Assembly: GCA_030151105.1 (NCBI GenBank)
Contig: JASLEN010000474.1
Coordinates: forward strand, 1 to 6,502
Length of the DNA stretch: 6,502 nucleotides
From: Dysgonomonas sp.
GTDB taxonomy: Bacteria; Bacteroidota; Bacteroidia; Bacteroidales; Dysgonomonadaceae
Direction of reading: 5' to 3'
Every line of letters starts with the position of its first letter. The stretch's first letter is position 1. The notes beneath the pieces were generated by a model. That model was not told the DNA's origin. It worked only from the letters and a program-made list of their open reading frames with translations, and ran no database searches. This document shows positions 1 through 5,921 of the stretch, piece after piece. The translations under genes and the position numbers were made by a program.

Positions 1-1071
1 CCCTTCGCATAGATAATTTAAGCCTTCTTCACCATCTTTTGTCTTAATAATTCTATTTTTGGGACACTCACCAGTGCATGCAAATTGATATTTACACTCC
101 TTGCATTGACGAGGAAGTTTGTCATATTTATCGTTCCCAAATTTTACTTGTCTAGGCGAATACATCATATCTAGTAGGCTAGAAGTGTGTATGTTGCCTA
201 GTTTGTATTCTGGATATACAAAGTGATCGCAGCTATACACATCGCCATTGAATTCCATGACTCCAGCATGACCACATTTTTGTGCAAATATGCACATTCC
301 AGGAGATACACCTACCCAATTAGCCAATGCTGAATCGAAGATTTGAAGGAAAATTTTTCCCACATCTTGTTTCACCCATTCATCAAAAATGGCAATCAAG
401 AAGTCTCCCCATTTGCCAGCGGGTACATTCCAAGGAGCCATTTCGCCATCCATGCGCTCCACAATAGGAGCAAATTGGATATGTTGCACACCAATACTCT
501 TGAAAAAATTGTAGAATTCGAGAGGATAATCAACATTATAATCGTTGACAACCCCCATGATATTGAATTCCACACCATGTTTTTTCAACAATTCTACCCC
601 CTTCATCACCTTGTAGAAGGATGGGCGCTTATCTTTTGTCTTTCTATATTTATCGTGACAATGCTGTGGTCCATCAACAGAAATGCCAATCAGAAAATTA
701 TTTTCCTTGAAAAACTTGCACCACTCATCATTTAGTAACGTGCCATTGGTCTGAAGGACATTTAAGATTTGTCTTCCACGGGCATATTTTTGTTGATATT
801 GCAACGCCTTCCTAAAGAATTCTATGGGGCGCATAGTTGTTTCGCCACCATGCCACGTAAAGTTGACTTCGGAAGTTGTTTGAGAATTGATATATTCTTC
901 TGTAAATTTTTCGAGCAACTGATCGCTCATCGTAAAACGCTTGTCATCTGGATACAATTCTTTTTTCTCCAAATAGTAACAATATTCGCAACGTAGATTG
1001 CAAATTGCACCCACTGGTTTTAACATCACATATAGTGGTTTTGCAAAAGGCGCAAAAATAGGTTTAGTCAT
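1..1071 (-). CDS. Anaerobic sulfatase-maturating enzyme (radical SAM/SPASM), C-terminus cut by window edge
   Basis: This cytoplasmic radical SAM enzyme converts a Cys or Ser in the active site of sulfatases to formylglycine without oxygen, using S-adenosylmethionine and three 4Fe-4S clusters. Of the protein, 357 residues are visible. The radical SAM motif CxxxCxxC is C24, C28, C31 (CNLRCEYC), followed by an aromatic YYL. The SAM-contacting GGE motif is G74-E76 within WHGGET. The C-terminal SPASM half carries eight cysteines at 260, 266, 281, 323, 326, 332, 336 and 355. Their spacing nearly equals that of the characterised Clostridium perfringens enzyme. D282, next to C281 (SCD), matches the proposed catalytic aspartate. 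Only a short tail after C355 should be missing beyond base 1. The chosen ATG starts the conserved KPLYVMLKPVGA stretch and has a -7 box just upstream. No sulfatase lies in the window, so its substrate is encoded elsewhere. A peptide-modifying SPASM enzyme is possible but less likely given the full cysteine pattern. Confidence 0.93.
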   Translation of the reverse strand, partial: MTKPIFAPFAKPLYVMLKPVGAICNLRCEYCYYLEKKELYPDDKRFTMSDQLLEKFTEEYINSQTTSEVNFTWHGGETTMRPIEFFRKALQYQQKYARGRQILNVLQTNGTLLNDEWCKFFKENNFLIGISVDGPQHCHDKYRKTKDKRPSFYKVMKGVELLKKHGVEFNIMGVVNDYNVDYPLEFYNFFKSIGVQHIQFAPIVERMDGEMAPWNVPAGKWGDFLIAIFDEWVKQDVGKIFLQIFDSALANWVGVSPGMCIFAQKCGHAGVMEFNGDVYSCDHFVYPEYKLGNIHTSSLLDMMYSPRQVKFGNDKYDKLPRQCKECKYQFACTGECPKNRIIKTKDGEEGLNYLCEG

Positions 1072-1096
1072 CAGAGTTAACAATTATGTTGATGGA

Positions 1097-1104
1097 CAAA
1101 CATA
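1097..1104 (-). promoter_or_regulatory. Candidate Bacteroidota -7 box of the sulfatase-maturating enzyme gene
   Basis: On the minus strand this reads TATGTTTG, a perfect TAnnTTTG. It ends 25 bases before the ATG, which would give a leader of roughly 15-20 bases. No convincing TTTG -33 box stands at the usual 19-21 base spacing, so the call rests on the -7 match and its position. Confidence 0.45.
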
Positions 1105-1256
1105 CAAAAAAATGAATCAATTCTTTTTGTAGAATGGATTATTTTTGGACTTTTTCTCAAATTTTGCCCTCTCTAAAAGGCTATTTTTATGTACAACTAC
1201 TTAGTTGATGTAGAATATCTTGCTCTGTAGGAGTTAATTAGATGTTATTTTTGCCC

Positions 1257-1292
1257 ATGACAAGTCATAATACTGTTTATAATATATTATGA
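1257..1292. repeat. Two overlapping dyads between the hydrolase and the sulfatase-maturating enzyme genes
   Basis: ATGACAAGTCAT at 1257-1268 is a perfect dyad with a 2-base centre. TCATAATA at 1265-1272 pairs perfectly with TATTATGA at 1285-1292 around a 12-base loop. The two share bases 1265-1268, so only one can form at a time in RNA. The site lies about 55-90 bases past the stop of the minus-strand hydrolase gene and about 185-220 bases upstream of the next start. It may be a protein-binding site or a 3'-end hairpin. No T-tract follows on either strand, so it is not a standard terminator. The rest of the gap 1072-1346 shows only the -7 box. Confidence 0.4.
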
Positions 1293-1346
1293 GGCAGTTT
1301 GTGCAGAAAAATTGGAACAAGAATAATGTATCCTATTTTTTATAAA

Positions 1347-2000
1347 CTAGAGAAAATTGATCAAATCGGAATAGAGTGCATCGCTTTCTACCACATAGCT
1401 TGCATGGTCGTGCCCTTTCATTGTCAATAGCTGCGCATTGGGCAATGTTTGCACCATATTTTCATAAAGAGAATCGTTAAATAGCTCGTCCTCCGCTTTC
1501 ACGACAAGGGTGGGGCAGGTGATTTCTTTCAGACTTTGCAACTCTATATTTGGTTCTTCGAGCATCATTTTGAAAAGTGGGTCGTTCGTTTTCGCATATT
1601 CCTCTTTCAGGTAAGCCAGATTTTCAGGTTTGAAATCAGATGGTTTTAAATTAATTCCAAGTAATGCTATCTTTTTGAATGTCTTGGGGTTGCTTATTTC
1701 TATCAGAGCGGCAATAATTGCTCCATCACTGAAGCCAACAAGAGAAACATTCTTTAAATCGAGTTTTTCTATGAACTGAGTAATATCCTCTGCCATAGAT
1801 TGATAGCTAAAATCTTCTGTTTTGCTACTTTGCCCATGATTGCGACTGTCTATAGCATAGACCGAAAAATGGTCAGCTAACTTTTCTGTTAACGGATTGA
1901 ATATTGTATGATCTTCTCCATTGCCATGAAGGAGTAAAAGAGGCGATCCACTACCTTTCTGCTGATAATGTAGCGTAATATTGTTGACTTCTATTTGCAT
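1347..2000 (-). CDS. Small alpha/beta-fold hydrolase
   Basis: This is a 217-residue alpha/beta hydrolase, probably a cytoplasmic esterase-like enzyme; the substrate cannot be told. The order of elements is typical: strand LLLLHGNGE with oxyanion-hole HGNG at 25-28, strand and turn YAIDSRNHGQS at 48-58, nucleophile elbow GFSDG with Ser91, acid loop VVKAEDELF with Asp171, and GHDHASY with His199 as the likely catalytic base (His197 is the alternative). The triad is complete. The region between the nucleophile and the acid is short, so the enzyme has little or no cap domain, which accounts for its small size. There is no signal peptide. Its ATG follows directly on the TAA of the upstream lipoprotein gene, so the two are very likely co-transcribed and translationally coupled. 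Membership of the superfamily is secure; any specific reaction would be a guess. Confidence 0.9.
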   Translation of the reverse strand: MQIEVNNITLHYQQKGSGSPLLLLHGNGEDHTIFNPLTEKLADHFSVYAIDSRNHGQSSKTEDFSYQSMAEDITQFIEKLDLKNVSLVGFSDGAIIAALIEISNPKTFKKIALLGINLKPSDFKPENLAYLKEEYAKTNDPLFKMMLEEPNIELQSLKEITCPTLVVKAEDELFNDSLYENMVQTLPNAQLLTMKGHDHASYVVESDALYSDLINFL

Positions 2001-2480
2001 TTATTTTTCGATAATGGATAATTCAATGGCGCTGTTAGGCGAAATCTTAGCTGTCTTGATTGCTAAATTACGAATAATTCCAATATCTTCTACATTTGCA
2101 TCCTTTGGATAATGCTCTAATGTAATTTGATGTATATAATTTTTATTTGTGTTGGTTATCAATTTGATGTCAGTATTTTTTAACTTTCCTGTCAAGAGGC
2201 GTACAAATAGAAGTGTTTCTTTCTCAAAATCAATGTCTAGCGACAATTCATTATTTGGTTGTTCAGTCAATTTATTCAGTTCGTCTATACTATTGACTTG
2301 ATAGAGGGTCTCAAGTTCGAGGTCGAAGGCTTGTTTCCAATTCTTACCTACTCCTAATCTAAATTCTGTGGTCGGAATGATTACTCTGTCATCGTCTTTT
2401 CCGTCGTTGTCATCAGAACACCCAAAAATGAGTGGCAGTAGCAATAGTAAATAGATTAAATTCTTCATAAAGTTTTGCAT
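2001..2480 (-). CDS. Small lipoprotein, probably exposed on the cell surface
   Basis: This is a 159-residue protein of unknown function. A short basic N-terminus (MKN) and a leucine-rich core at 8-18 lead to the lipobox IFGC, with the acylated cysteine at Cys21. The mature part starts SDDNDGKDDD. An acidic run right after the cysteine resembles the surface-export signal described for Bacteroidota lipoproteins, so the protein is inferred to be anchored outside. The body has alternating strands (for example ETLLFVRLLTG near 88-98 and YIHQITLEHY near 115-124) and looks like a small beta-rich domain. A faint likeness to PrcB-type lipoproteins is not enough for a name. Two starts are possible, Met1 and Met5 at 2468; Met5 would give a more usual signal-peptide length before the cysteine. 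The gene abuts the hydrolase downstream. No convincing promoter was found upstream. Confidence 0.85.
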   Translation of the reverse strand: MQNFMKNLIYLLLLLPLIFGCSDDNDGKDDDRVIIPTTEFRLGVGKNWKQAFDLELETLYQVNSIDELNKLTEQPNNELSLDIDFEKETLLFVRLLTGKLKNTDIKLITNTNKNYIHQITLEHYPKDANVEDIGIIRNLAIKTAKISPNSAIELSIIEK

Positions 2481-2536
2481 AAAGTTTGTGTTATATACTA
2501 TTGATATCTAGTTGTTAAGTTCTAAAAGTTTGTGTT
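2481..2536. repeat. 12-base direct repeat upstream of the lipoprotein gene
   Basis: AAAGTTTGTGTT occurs at 2481-2492 and again at 2525-2536, 44 bases apart start to start. The first copy touches the lipoprotein start codon. The repeat could be a regulator site or chance in AT-rich DNA. The remaining gap up to 2723 is AT-rich, has a short CT tract at 2701-2710, and shows no gene I can support. Confidence 0.3.
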
Positions 2537-2723
2537 CTACAGGTCTGGAAGTCTGCCGTATATTATATAGACGCAAATGTTTCTATTTTGTTGCTTCGTG
2601 TGTACTCATTTATGTTATGAAACAGCATTTTTTAACAAACAATTTACGTTTGGGGCTGTTTTATTACTATAAGCTTGGAAGGAAAATAGTGCTATATTTT
2701 CTCTCTCTCTATTCCAAGTGTAC

Positions 2724-2755
2724 AAAAAAAGAGCTAGCATCACTGCTGGCTCTTT
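2724..2755 (-). terminator. Rho-independent terminator of the FMN reductase gene
   Basis: On the minus strand, AAAGAGCCAGCA pairs with TGCTAGCTCTTT around a 4-base loop. This gives a 12-pair stem with a single mismatched position (a wobble only in the other strand's RNA). It is followed at once by a run of seven T (2730 down to 2724). It lies 22 bases past the reductase stop codon. Read on the plus strand it lacks a T-run, so it acts in one direction. Confidence 0.88.
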
Positions 2756-2776
2756 CCTCTTACCTTAAAATTACTA

Positions 2777-3334
2777 CTACTTACTACAAATTAGGTTGAC
2801 CCAATTTGCGTATGCATTCATGAAGTTTTGTAAAAATTTGACTGCTCTTTCCGATCTAAGATTTCCATCTTCGCCCAATGCCTCCGAAATATTATGTAAA
2901 TGACAATCAGGATGATGAAGAACGGATATCTGTAGAAATGAGAGTACTTCACGAAGGTGATGATTTGTGCCAATTCCGTTAGATATGCTGGATGACTCAC
3001 TGATGACTGCACCAGGTTTGCCTCCCCATATGTTTTGTCCCCAAGGGCGAGAAGCTACGTCTAGAGCGTTTTTGAGTGCAGCGGGAATCGAGCGATTGTG
3101 CTCGGGTGTGATAAACAATACTGCATCCAATGCTTTTACGGTAGCCCTAAAGGTCTCGTAAACCCGAGGATTTAAGTCTTCGTAGTTCTGATTATAGAGT
3201 GGTAGCTGCTCTATTTTGATGATTCTAATATCAAAATCGGCAGGTGCTATTTTTATCATACATTCTGCAAGTTTGCGTGTGTATGAGTCGCGACGTAGGC
3301 TGTCAACAAAAATGCCAATTTTCTTTCTAATCAT
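2777..3334 (-). CDS. NAD(P)H-dependent FMN reductase (flavodoxin-like, ChrR/YieF-type)
   Basis: This is a 185-residue flavodoxin-fold oxidoreductase that would use NAD(P)H and bound FMN to reduce quinones, metals such as chromate, or other acceptors in the cytoplasm. Family marks in order: N-terminal strand IGIFVDSLRRDSYTRKLA (6-23) with the phosphate-binding loop, LPLYNQ (44-49), strand DAVLFITPEHNRSIPAALKNALD (70-92) with the FMN-binding TPEHN at 76-80, then SRPWG (95-99) and GGKPGAVI. The length is usual for the family. One oddity is the first glycine of the usual GSLR loop, which is Asp11 here (VDSLR). The gene is monocistronic, with its own strong terminator downstream, and is divergent from the aldo/keto reductase across 202 bases. 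No perfect -7 box is visible upstream. The family is sure; the physiological acceptor is unknown. Confidence 0.92.
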   Translation of the reverse strand: MIRKKIGIFVDSLRRDSYTRKLAECMIKIAPADFDIRIIKIEQLPLYNQNYEDLNPRVYETFRATVKALDAVLFITPEHNRSIPAALKNALDVASRPWGQNIWGGKPGAVISESSSISNGIGTNHHLREVLSFLQISVLHHPDCHLHNISEALGEDGNLRSERAVKFLQNFMNAYANWVNLICSK

Positions 3335-3363
3335 ATTTCTATGCCTTTTGTGTGTTCGATGTG

Positions 3364-3393
3364 TTTGTATATTGAATTTAGTAATTATATTTT
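3364..3393 (+). promoter_or_regulatory. Weak candidate promoter for the aldo/keto reductase gene
   Basis: TTTG at 3364-3367 and TATATTTT at 3386-3393 (one mismatch to TAnnTTTG) are separated by 18 bases, close to the Bacteroidota -33/-7 layout. It would leave a leader of over 130 bases before the ATG at 3537, so a nearer start site may exist. A 7-base dyad ATTTTAA (3389-3395) with TTAAAAT (3404-3410) overlaps it and could be an operator. The DNA here is very AT-rich, so chance matches are likely. Confidence 0.25.
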
Positions 3394-3536
3394 AAATTAG
3401 GTGTTAAAATTTTGATAATCTATCTTTTATGGTGAAAATAAAGTTCTAAAATTTCTCGAAAATATAGTGTTAATGTCATTTTTTTTGCTTATTTTATATA
3501 CTCACTGAAATCTATAATTAGAAAAAATATATAAGA

Positions 3537-4493
3537 ATGAAGAAGAAAATTAATATTGGTAGAACGGCTCTCAAGGCGCTTCCGTTCAATCTTGGAGGAA
3601 ATGTGTTTGGTTGGACTGCTGGCGAAAAGGCATCGTTTGATATTTTGGACAAATATGTGGGCGAGGGTTTTCAACTGGTTGATACTGCTGACTGCTACTC
3701 TTATTGGGCTGATGGGCACAAGGGTGGCGAGTCGGAAGTGATAATGGGTAAATGGCTGAAAAAGACAGGCAAAAGAGAGGATGTTATCATTGCCACCAAA
3801 GTAGGTAGCCAATATTTGCAGAAGGAGGGCACATTGTCTGAAGGCTATATTCGTGGGCATGTAGAGCTGTCGCTCAAACAACTGCAAACAGATTATATCG
3901 ATATTTATTATACGCATTATGATGATCCTACTACGCCCTTGGAGGAAACTCTAAATACCTATGCTAAGCTGGTAAATGAGGGAAAGGTGCGTTACATAGC
4001 CACGTCAAATATGAGTGCAGAACGAATTGCAGAATCGATAGAACTGAGCCGAAAAAATGGTTATCCTGAATATATGATTGTGCAACCTGAATACAATATG
4101 CACAAGCGTGAAGGGTATGAGAGGCATATTGCACCCACTATGATGGAATATAATTTGGCTGTGATGCCCTATTTTGCACTAGCTTCTGGTTTCTTGACAG
4201 GAAAGTACAAATCGGTAGAAGATGCGAAAAAGAAATCAACAGCTCGGAGTATGTTTATGGGTGATTATCTTAATGATAGGGGAGACAAAATCCTGAAAGC
4301 TCTAACACAAGTGGCCAACGAATATAAGGCTACAGAGGCACAGATTGCTCTGGCGTGGTTGCTTACTCGTCAAAATATTGTTGCACCCATTGCAAGTGTG
4401 TCGAACGTAGAGCAGTTGGATATCTTAAAATCGATAGAAATAAAACTTAGTGATGAGGCTCTGGCCAAATTGAATGAGGCTAGTAGCTATTGA
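3537..4493 (+). CDS. Aldo/keto reductase family oxidoreductase
   Basis: This is a 318-residue (beta/alpha)8 NADPH-dependent reductase of carbonyl compounds, cytoplasmic, substrate unknown. The catalytic tetrad is present: Asp49 and Tyr54 in VDTADCY, Lys88 in IIATKVG, and His127 in IYYTHYDD. Further family marks are GGESEVIMGKWL (63-74), the strand signature around LKQLQTDYIDIYY (113-125), VRYIATSNMSAE in the middle, QPEYNMHKR, and a C-terminal cofactor-binding stretch ending in the helix that carries SIEIKLSDEALAKLNEAS. The length and order are those of a full enzyme. The ATG at 3537 gives a usual N-terminus that leads into NLGGNVFGW. The gene stands alone, closed by a perfect hairpin terminator, and is divergent from the FMN reductase. 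A shared redox or carbonyl-stress role for the two is an inference from position only. Confidence 0.93.
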   Translation: MKKKINIGRTALKALPFNLGGNVFGWTAGEKASFDILDKYVGEGFQLVDTADCYSYWADGHKGGESEVIMGKWLKKTGKREDVIIATKVGSQYLQKEGTLSEGYIRGHVELSLKQLQTDYIDIYYTHYDDPTTPLEETLNTYAKLVNEGKVRYIATSNMSAERIAESIELSRKNGYPEYMIVQPEYNMHKREGYERHIAPTMMEYNLAVMPYFALASGFLTGKYKSVEDAKKKSTARSMFMGDYLNDRGDKILKALTQVANEYKATEAQIALAWLLTRQNIVAPIASVSNVEQLDILKSIEIKLSDEALAKLNEASSY

Positions 4494-4517
4494 TAGTGAA
4501 TAGTTTAGCTGTCAACC

Positions 4518-4553
4518 AAAAGAGTGAAGATGTACTATCTTCACTCTTTTTTT
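4518..4553 (+). terminator. Strong hairpin terminator between convergent genes
   Basis: AAAAGAGTGAAGAT (4518-4531) pairs perfectly over 14 bases with ATCTTCACTCTTTT (4537-4550) around a 5-base loop, and a T-run continues to 4553. It closes the aldo/keto reductase gene 24 bases past its stop. On the minus strand the stem is followed by four T, so it probably also ends the methyltransferase transcript, whose stop lies only 4 bases away. Confidence 0.92.
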
Positions 4554-4557
4554 ATTC

Positions 4558-5349
4558 TTACAATTTAATTGCTTTTGTAGCCAAAAAGGTTGGTAAGTAC
4601 TTGTCTATCAGGAATCGGGGATGTGGCTGTTCATCCTCTATAAAACCAGTGATAGCAAAACCAGCCTTTGTTTGTCCTGCTATCAAATCGCTGAGAGTGT
4701 GCCCAAATACGAGTGCCTCACCATTTGCTAGTTTTCTTTCCAAGTCCTTCTTATCCAAATCACTCACGTCGGCATAGGGCAGTTTGTAGCGAGGTCGGAT
4801 AATACCCGCTTCCATATCAGCTGGATTTCTATCAGCAACGAAAACCACAGGATTGAAAAAGCTTGCAACTAGCATTCCTCCTTGCTTTAGCACACGATAA
4901 GCCTCCCTCCAAACGGGATTGACATCGGGCACATAATGATTGGAAATAGGATGGAAAATAATGTCGAAGCTAGCATCCTCAAAACGGCTCAAATCTGTCA
5001 TATCTCCTTGCTCAGTCACCAACTGCAAAGAGTCTCGCTCAGCCACCATTCTATCCTGTTGCAACTGCTCGTCAGAAATATCAAACACCGTTACCTCAGC
5101 TCCAGCCGCCGCCAACACAGGGGCTTGTTGTCCACCAGCCGAAGCTAAACACAAAATCCGCTTCCCACGTACATCGCCTAGCCATGTGCTATCCAAGGGC
5201 TTTGGCGTCAGGTGAACAGCCCATTGCCCAGTTTTGGCCGCAGCAATAACGTCACTGCTCACTGCACGAGACCATTCATTCTGCTGCGAAGCCTGTTTAT
5301 TCCATGCCGACTCATTGTGGCTCAAAAAATCTATTTTATTATTTTGCAT
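4558..5349 (-). CDS. Class I SAM-dependent methyltransferase
   Basis: This is a 263-residue methyltransferase of the Rossmann-like class I type; the substrate is unknown. A helical N-terminal part with WNKQASQQNEWSR (16-28) precedes motif I, RILCLASAGGQQAPVLAAAGA (64-84), where the usual GxGxG is ASAGG. The ribose-binding acid is Asp90 in VTVFDIS (86-92), motif II-like GDMTDL is at 115-120, and SFDIIFHPISNHYV is the motif IV strand. VLKQGGMLVASFFNP forms the strand before the C-terminal part. Membership in the broad UbiE/SmtA-like group is clear; a small-molecule target is more likely than RNA or DNA, as no target-binding domain is added. The bases encoding the N-terminal half are GC-richer than the neighbours: by hand count, 97 of 180 bases at 5041-5220 are G or C. 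A perfect -7 box stands just upstream. Confidence 0.9.
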   Translation of the reverse strand: MQNNKIDFLSHNESAWNKQASQQNEWSRAVSSDVIAAAKTGQWAVHLTPKPLDSTWLGDVRGKRILCLASAGGQQAPVLAAAGAEVTVFDISDEQLQQDRMVAERDSLQLVTEQGDMTDLSRFEDASFDIIFHPISNHYVPDVNPVWREAYRVLKQGGMLVASFFNPVVFVADRNPADMEAGIIRPRYKLPYADVSDLDKKDLERKLANGEALVFGHTLSDLIAGQTKAGFAITGFIEDEQPHPRFLIDKYLPTFLATKAIKL

Positions 5350-5371
5350 TATTCTTCTTTTTTGGTGTCAA

Positions 5372-5379
5372 CAAAGGTA
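5372..5379 (-). promoter_or_regulatory. Candidate Bacteroidota -7 box of the methyltransferase gene
   Basis: The minus strand reads TACCTTTG, a perfect TAnnTTTG, ending 22 bases before the ATG. This would give a very short leader. The -33 box is not clear. The layout is like that in front of the sulfatase-maturating enzyme gene, which strengthens both calls. Confidence 0.5.
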
Positions 5380-5491
5380 AGTTATAGAATTTGGATAAAT
5401 AAAATAACTTTTGTTTTACTAATATTTTATTTTTTTTTGTGGCTTATAATTATCTTATTATCAATATTATTTATAATAATGCGTTGAAATA

Positions 5492-5529
5492 TTCTTTGAA
5501 ATGTAGAAAATAATCTCACTTTCAAAGAA
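5492..5529. repeat. Perfect 10-base inverted repeat upstream of the methyltransferase gene
   Basis: TTCTTTGAAA (5492-5501) and TTTCAAAGAA (5520-5529) are exact reverse complements around an 18-base spacer. After one mismatch, three more pairs (AAT with ATT) extend the outer end. Neither side is followed by a T-run, so this is not a terminator. It may be a regulator site or the base of an RNA stem. It lies about 110-150 bases upstream of the methyltransferase -7 box. Confidence 0.5.
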
Positions 5530-5705
5530 CATTATCCGAGCATCTCTGTTATAATAGACGTAACAAGCGAAGGATGCTACTAGAGAGACGCATTAGAGCA
5601 AAGGTTATAAAATTGAAATATGATTATATATTTAACAATCTAAATATATTTGACCCGAGTATAAGATTTTATACAAAAGAATCAACCTTTGGTCATATAA
5701 AGCAA

Positions 5706-5762
5706 TATTGTATTTGATTCAACAAGAGTGTTAGCTTGTTTTTTCGTCAACAAAATACAATA
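5706..5762. repeat. Nested inverted repeat around an inner hairpin
   Basis: The outer arms are TATTGTATTTG (5706-5716) and CAAAATACAATA (5751-5762), complementary apart from one extra A in the right arm. They enclose the inner hairpin at 5721-5740. The left arm also overlaps the TTGATTC that pairs with GAATCAA at 5679-5685, so alternative folds compete. This resembles a switchable RNA fold but could be chance in AT-rich DNA. Confidence 0.4.
5721..5744 (+). terminator. Weak terminator-like hairpin, plus direction
   Basis: AACAAG (5721-5726) pairs with CTTGTT (5735-5740) around an 8-base loop and is followed by TTTT, so six T in a row begin in the stem. The stem is short and has only two G-C pairs. 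No T-run follows on the minus strand. No plus-strand gene precedes it. Confidence 0.35.
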
Positions 5763-5778
5763 CATTACATTGTGTGTG

Positions 5779-5821
5779 TGGAGCTCTGTCGAAGTGATTT
5801 CGGTGGGGCTCTGATTTTTTT
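5779..5821 (+). terminator. Orphan plus-strand terminator
   Basis: GAGCTC (5781-5786) pairs with GGGCTC (5806-5811) with one G-U pair. Inside, the fold goes on through three G-U pairs to CGAA (5790-5793) with TTCG (5799-5802). Then TGATTTTTTT follows. Several pairs are G-U only when read as plus-strand RNA and become A-C clashes on the minus strand, so the plus direction is favoured. The nearest plus-strand gene ends 1.3 kb upstream, on the far side of its own terminator. It therefore hints at an unannotated transcript. Confidence 0.55.
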
Positions 5822-5864
5822 ACTCCGCTTTCATATTCAATTCTTTCTTTTCACTTTTGGCAAC

Positions 5865-5898
5865 AAAAAAGGTAGGTTGCATAAAACAACCCACCTTT
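5865..5898 (-). terminator. Terminator of the PCMD-domain gene
   Basis: On the minus strand, AAAGGT and GGTTG pair with CAACC and ACCTTT, with one mismatch between the two blocks and a 7-base loop. A T-run of six ends at 5865. It lies 23 bases past the stop codon at 5922. Confidence 0.82.
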
Positions 5899-5921
5899 AT
5901 TATATTATTTGTAGTAATTAC

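Larger units (their letters stand above)
5380..5864. other. Gene-free AT-rich stretch with many inverted repeats
   Basis: No open frame here shows the features of a real protein. The stretch holds: a T/A-rich part at 5400-5490; a 10-base inverted repeat at 5492-5529; AGCATC (5539-5544) pairing with GATGCT (5573-5578), with inner GTTA/TAAC; a perfect -7-like TATATTTG at 5645-5652 on the plus strand; the hairpin GTATAA-GATT-TTATAC at 5659-5674; GAATCAA (5679-5685) pairing with TTGATTC (5714-5720); a nested repeat at 5706-5762; and a plus-strand terminator at 5779-5821. Together these suggest a small plus-strand transcript or the remains of a lost gene, but no known RNA family was recognised. 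Confidence 0.5.

Noticed and set aside
343..996. Plus-strand open frames of 130 and 75 codons
   Set aside because: They lie antisense to the radical SAM gene, whose conserved motifs read through the same bases; their translations have no recognisable features.
1166..1181. GCC/GGC hairpin followed by TATTTTT, terminator-like on the plus strand
   Set aside because: Only three G-C pairs and weak inner pairing, and no plus-strand gene ends there.
2701..2710. CT dinucleotide tract
   Set aside because: Only five units; too short to call a variable repeat and not inside a gene.
2512..2799. Plus-strand open frame of 95 codons in the gap before the lipoprotein gene
   Set aside because: It runs through the terminator hairpin and into the end of the FMN reductase gene, and the protein looks like translated AT-rich noise.
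5549..5593. Minus-strand 14-codon frame rich in Leu, Arg and Ser that could be a leader peptide for the methyltransferase
   Set aside because: It lies about 200 bases upstream, the methyltransferase has its own nearer -7 box, and no terminator/antiterminator pair follows on that strand.
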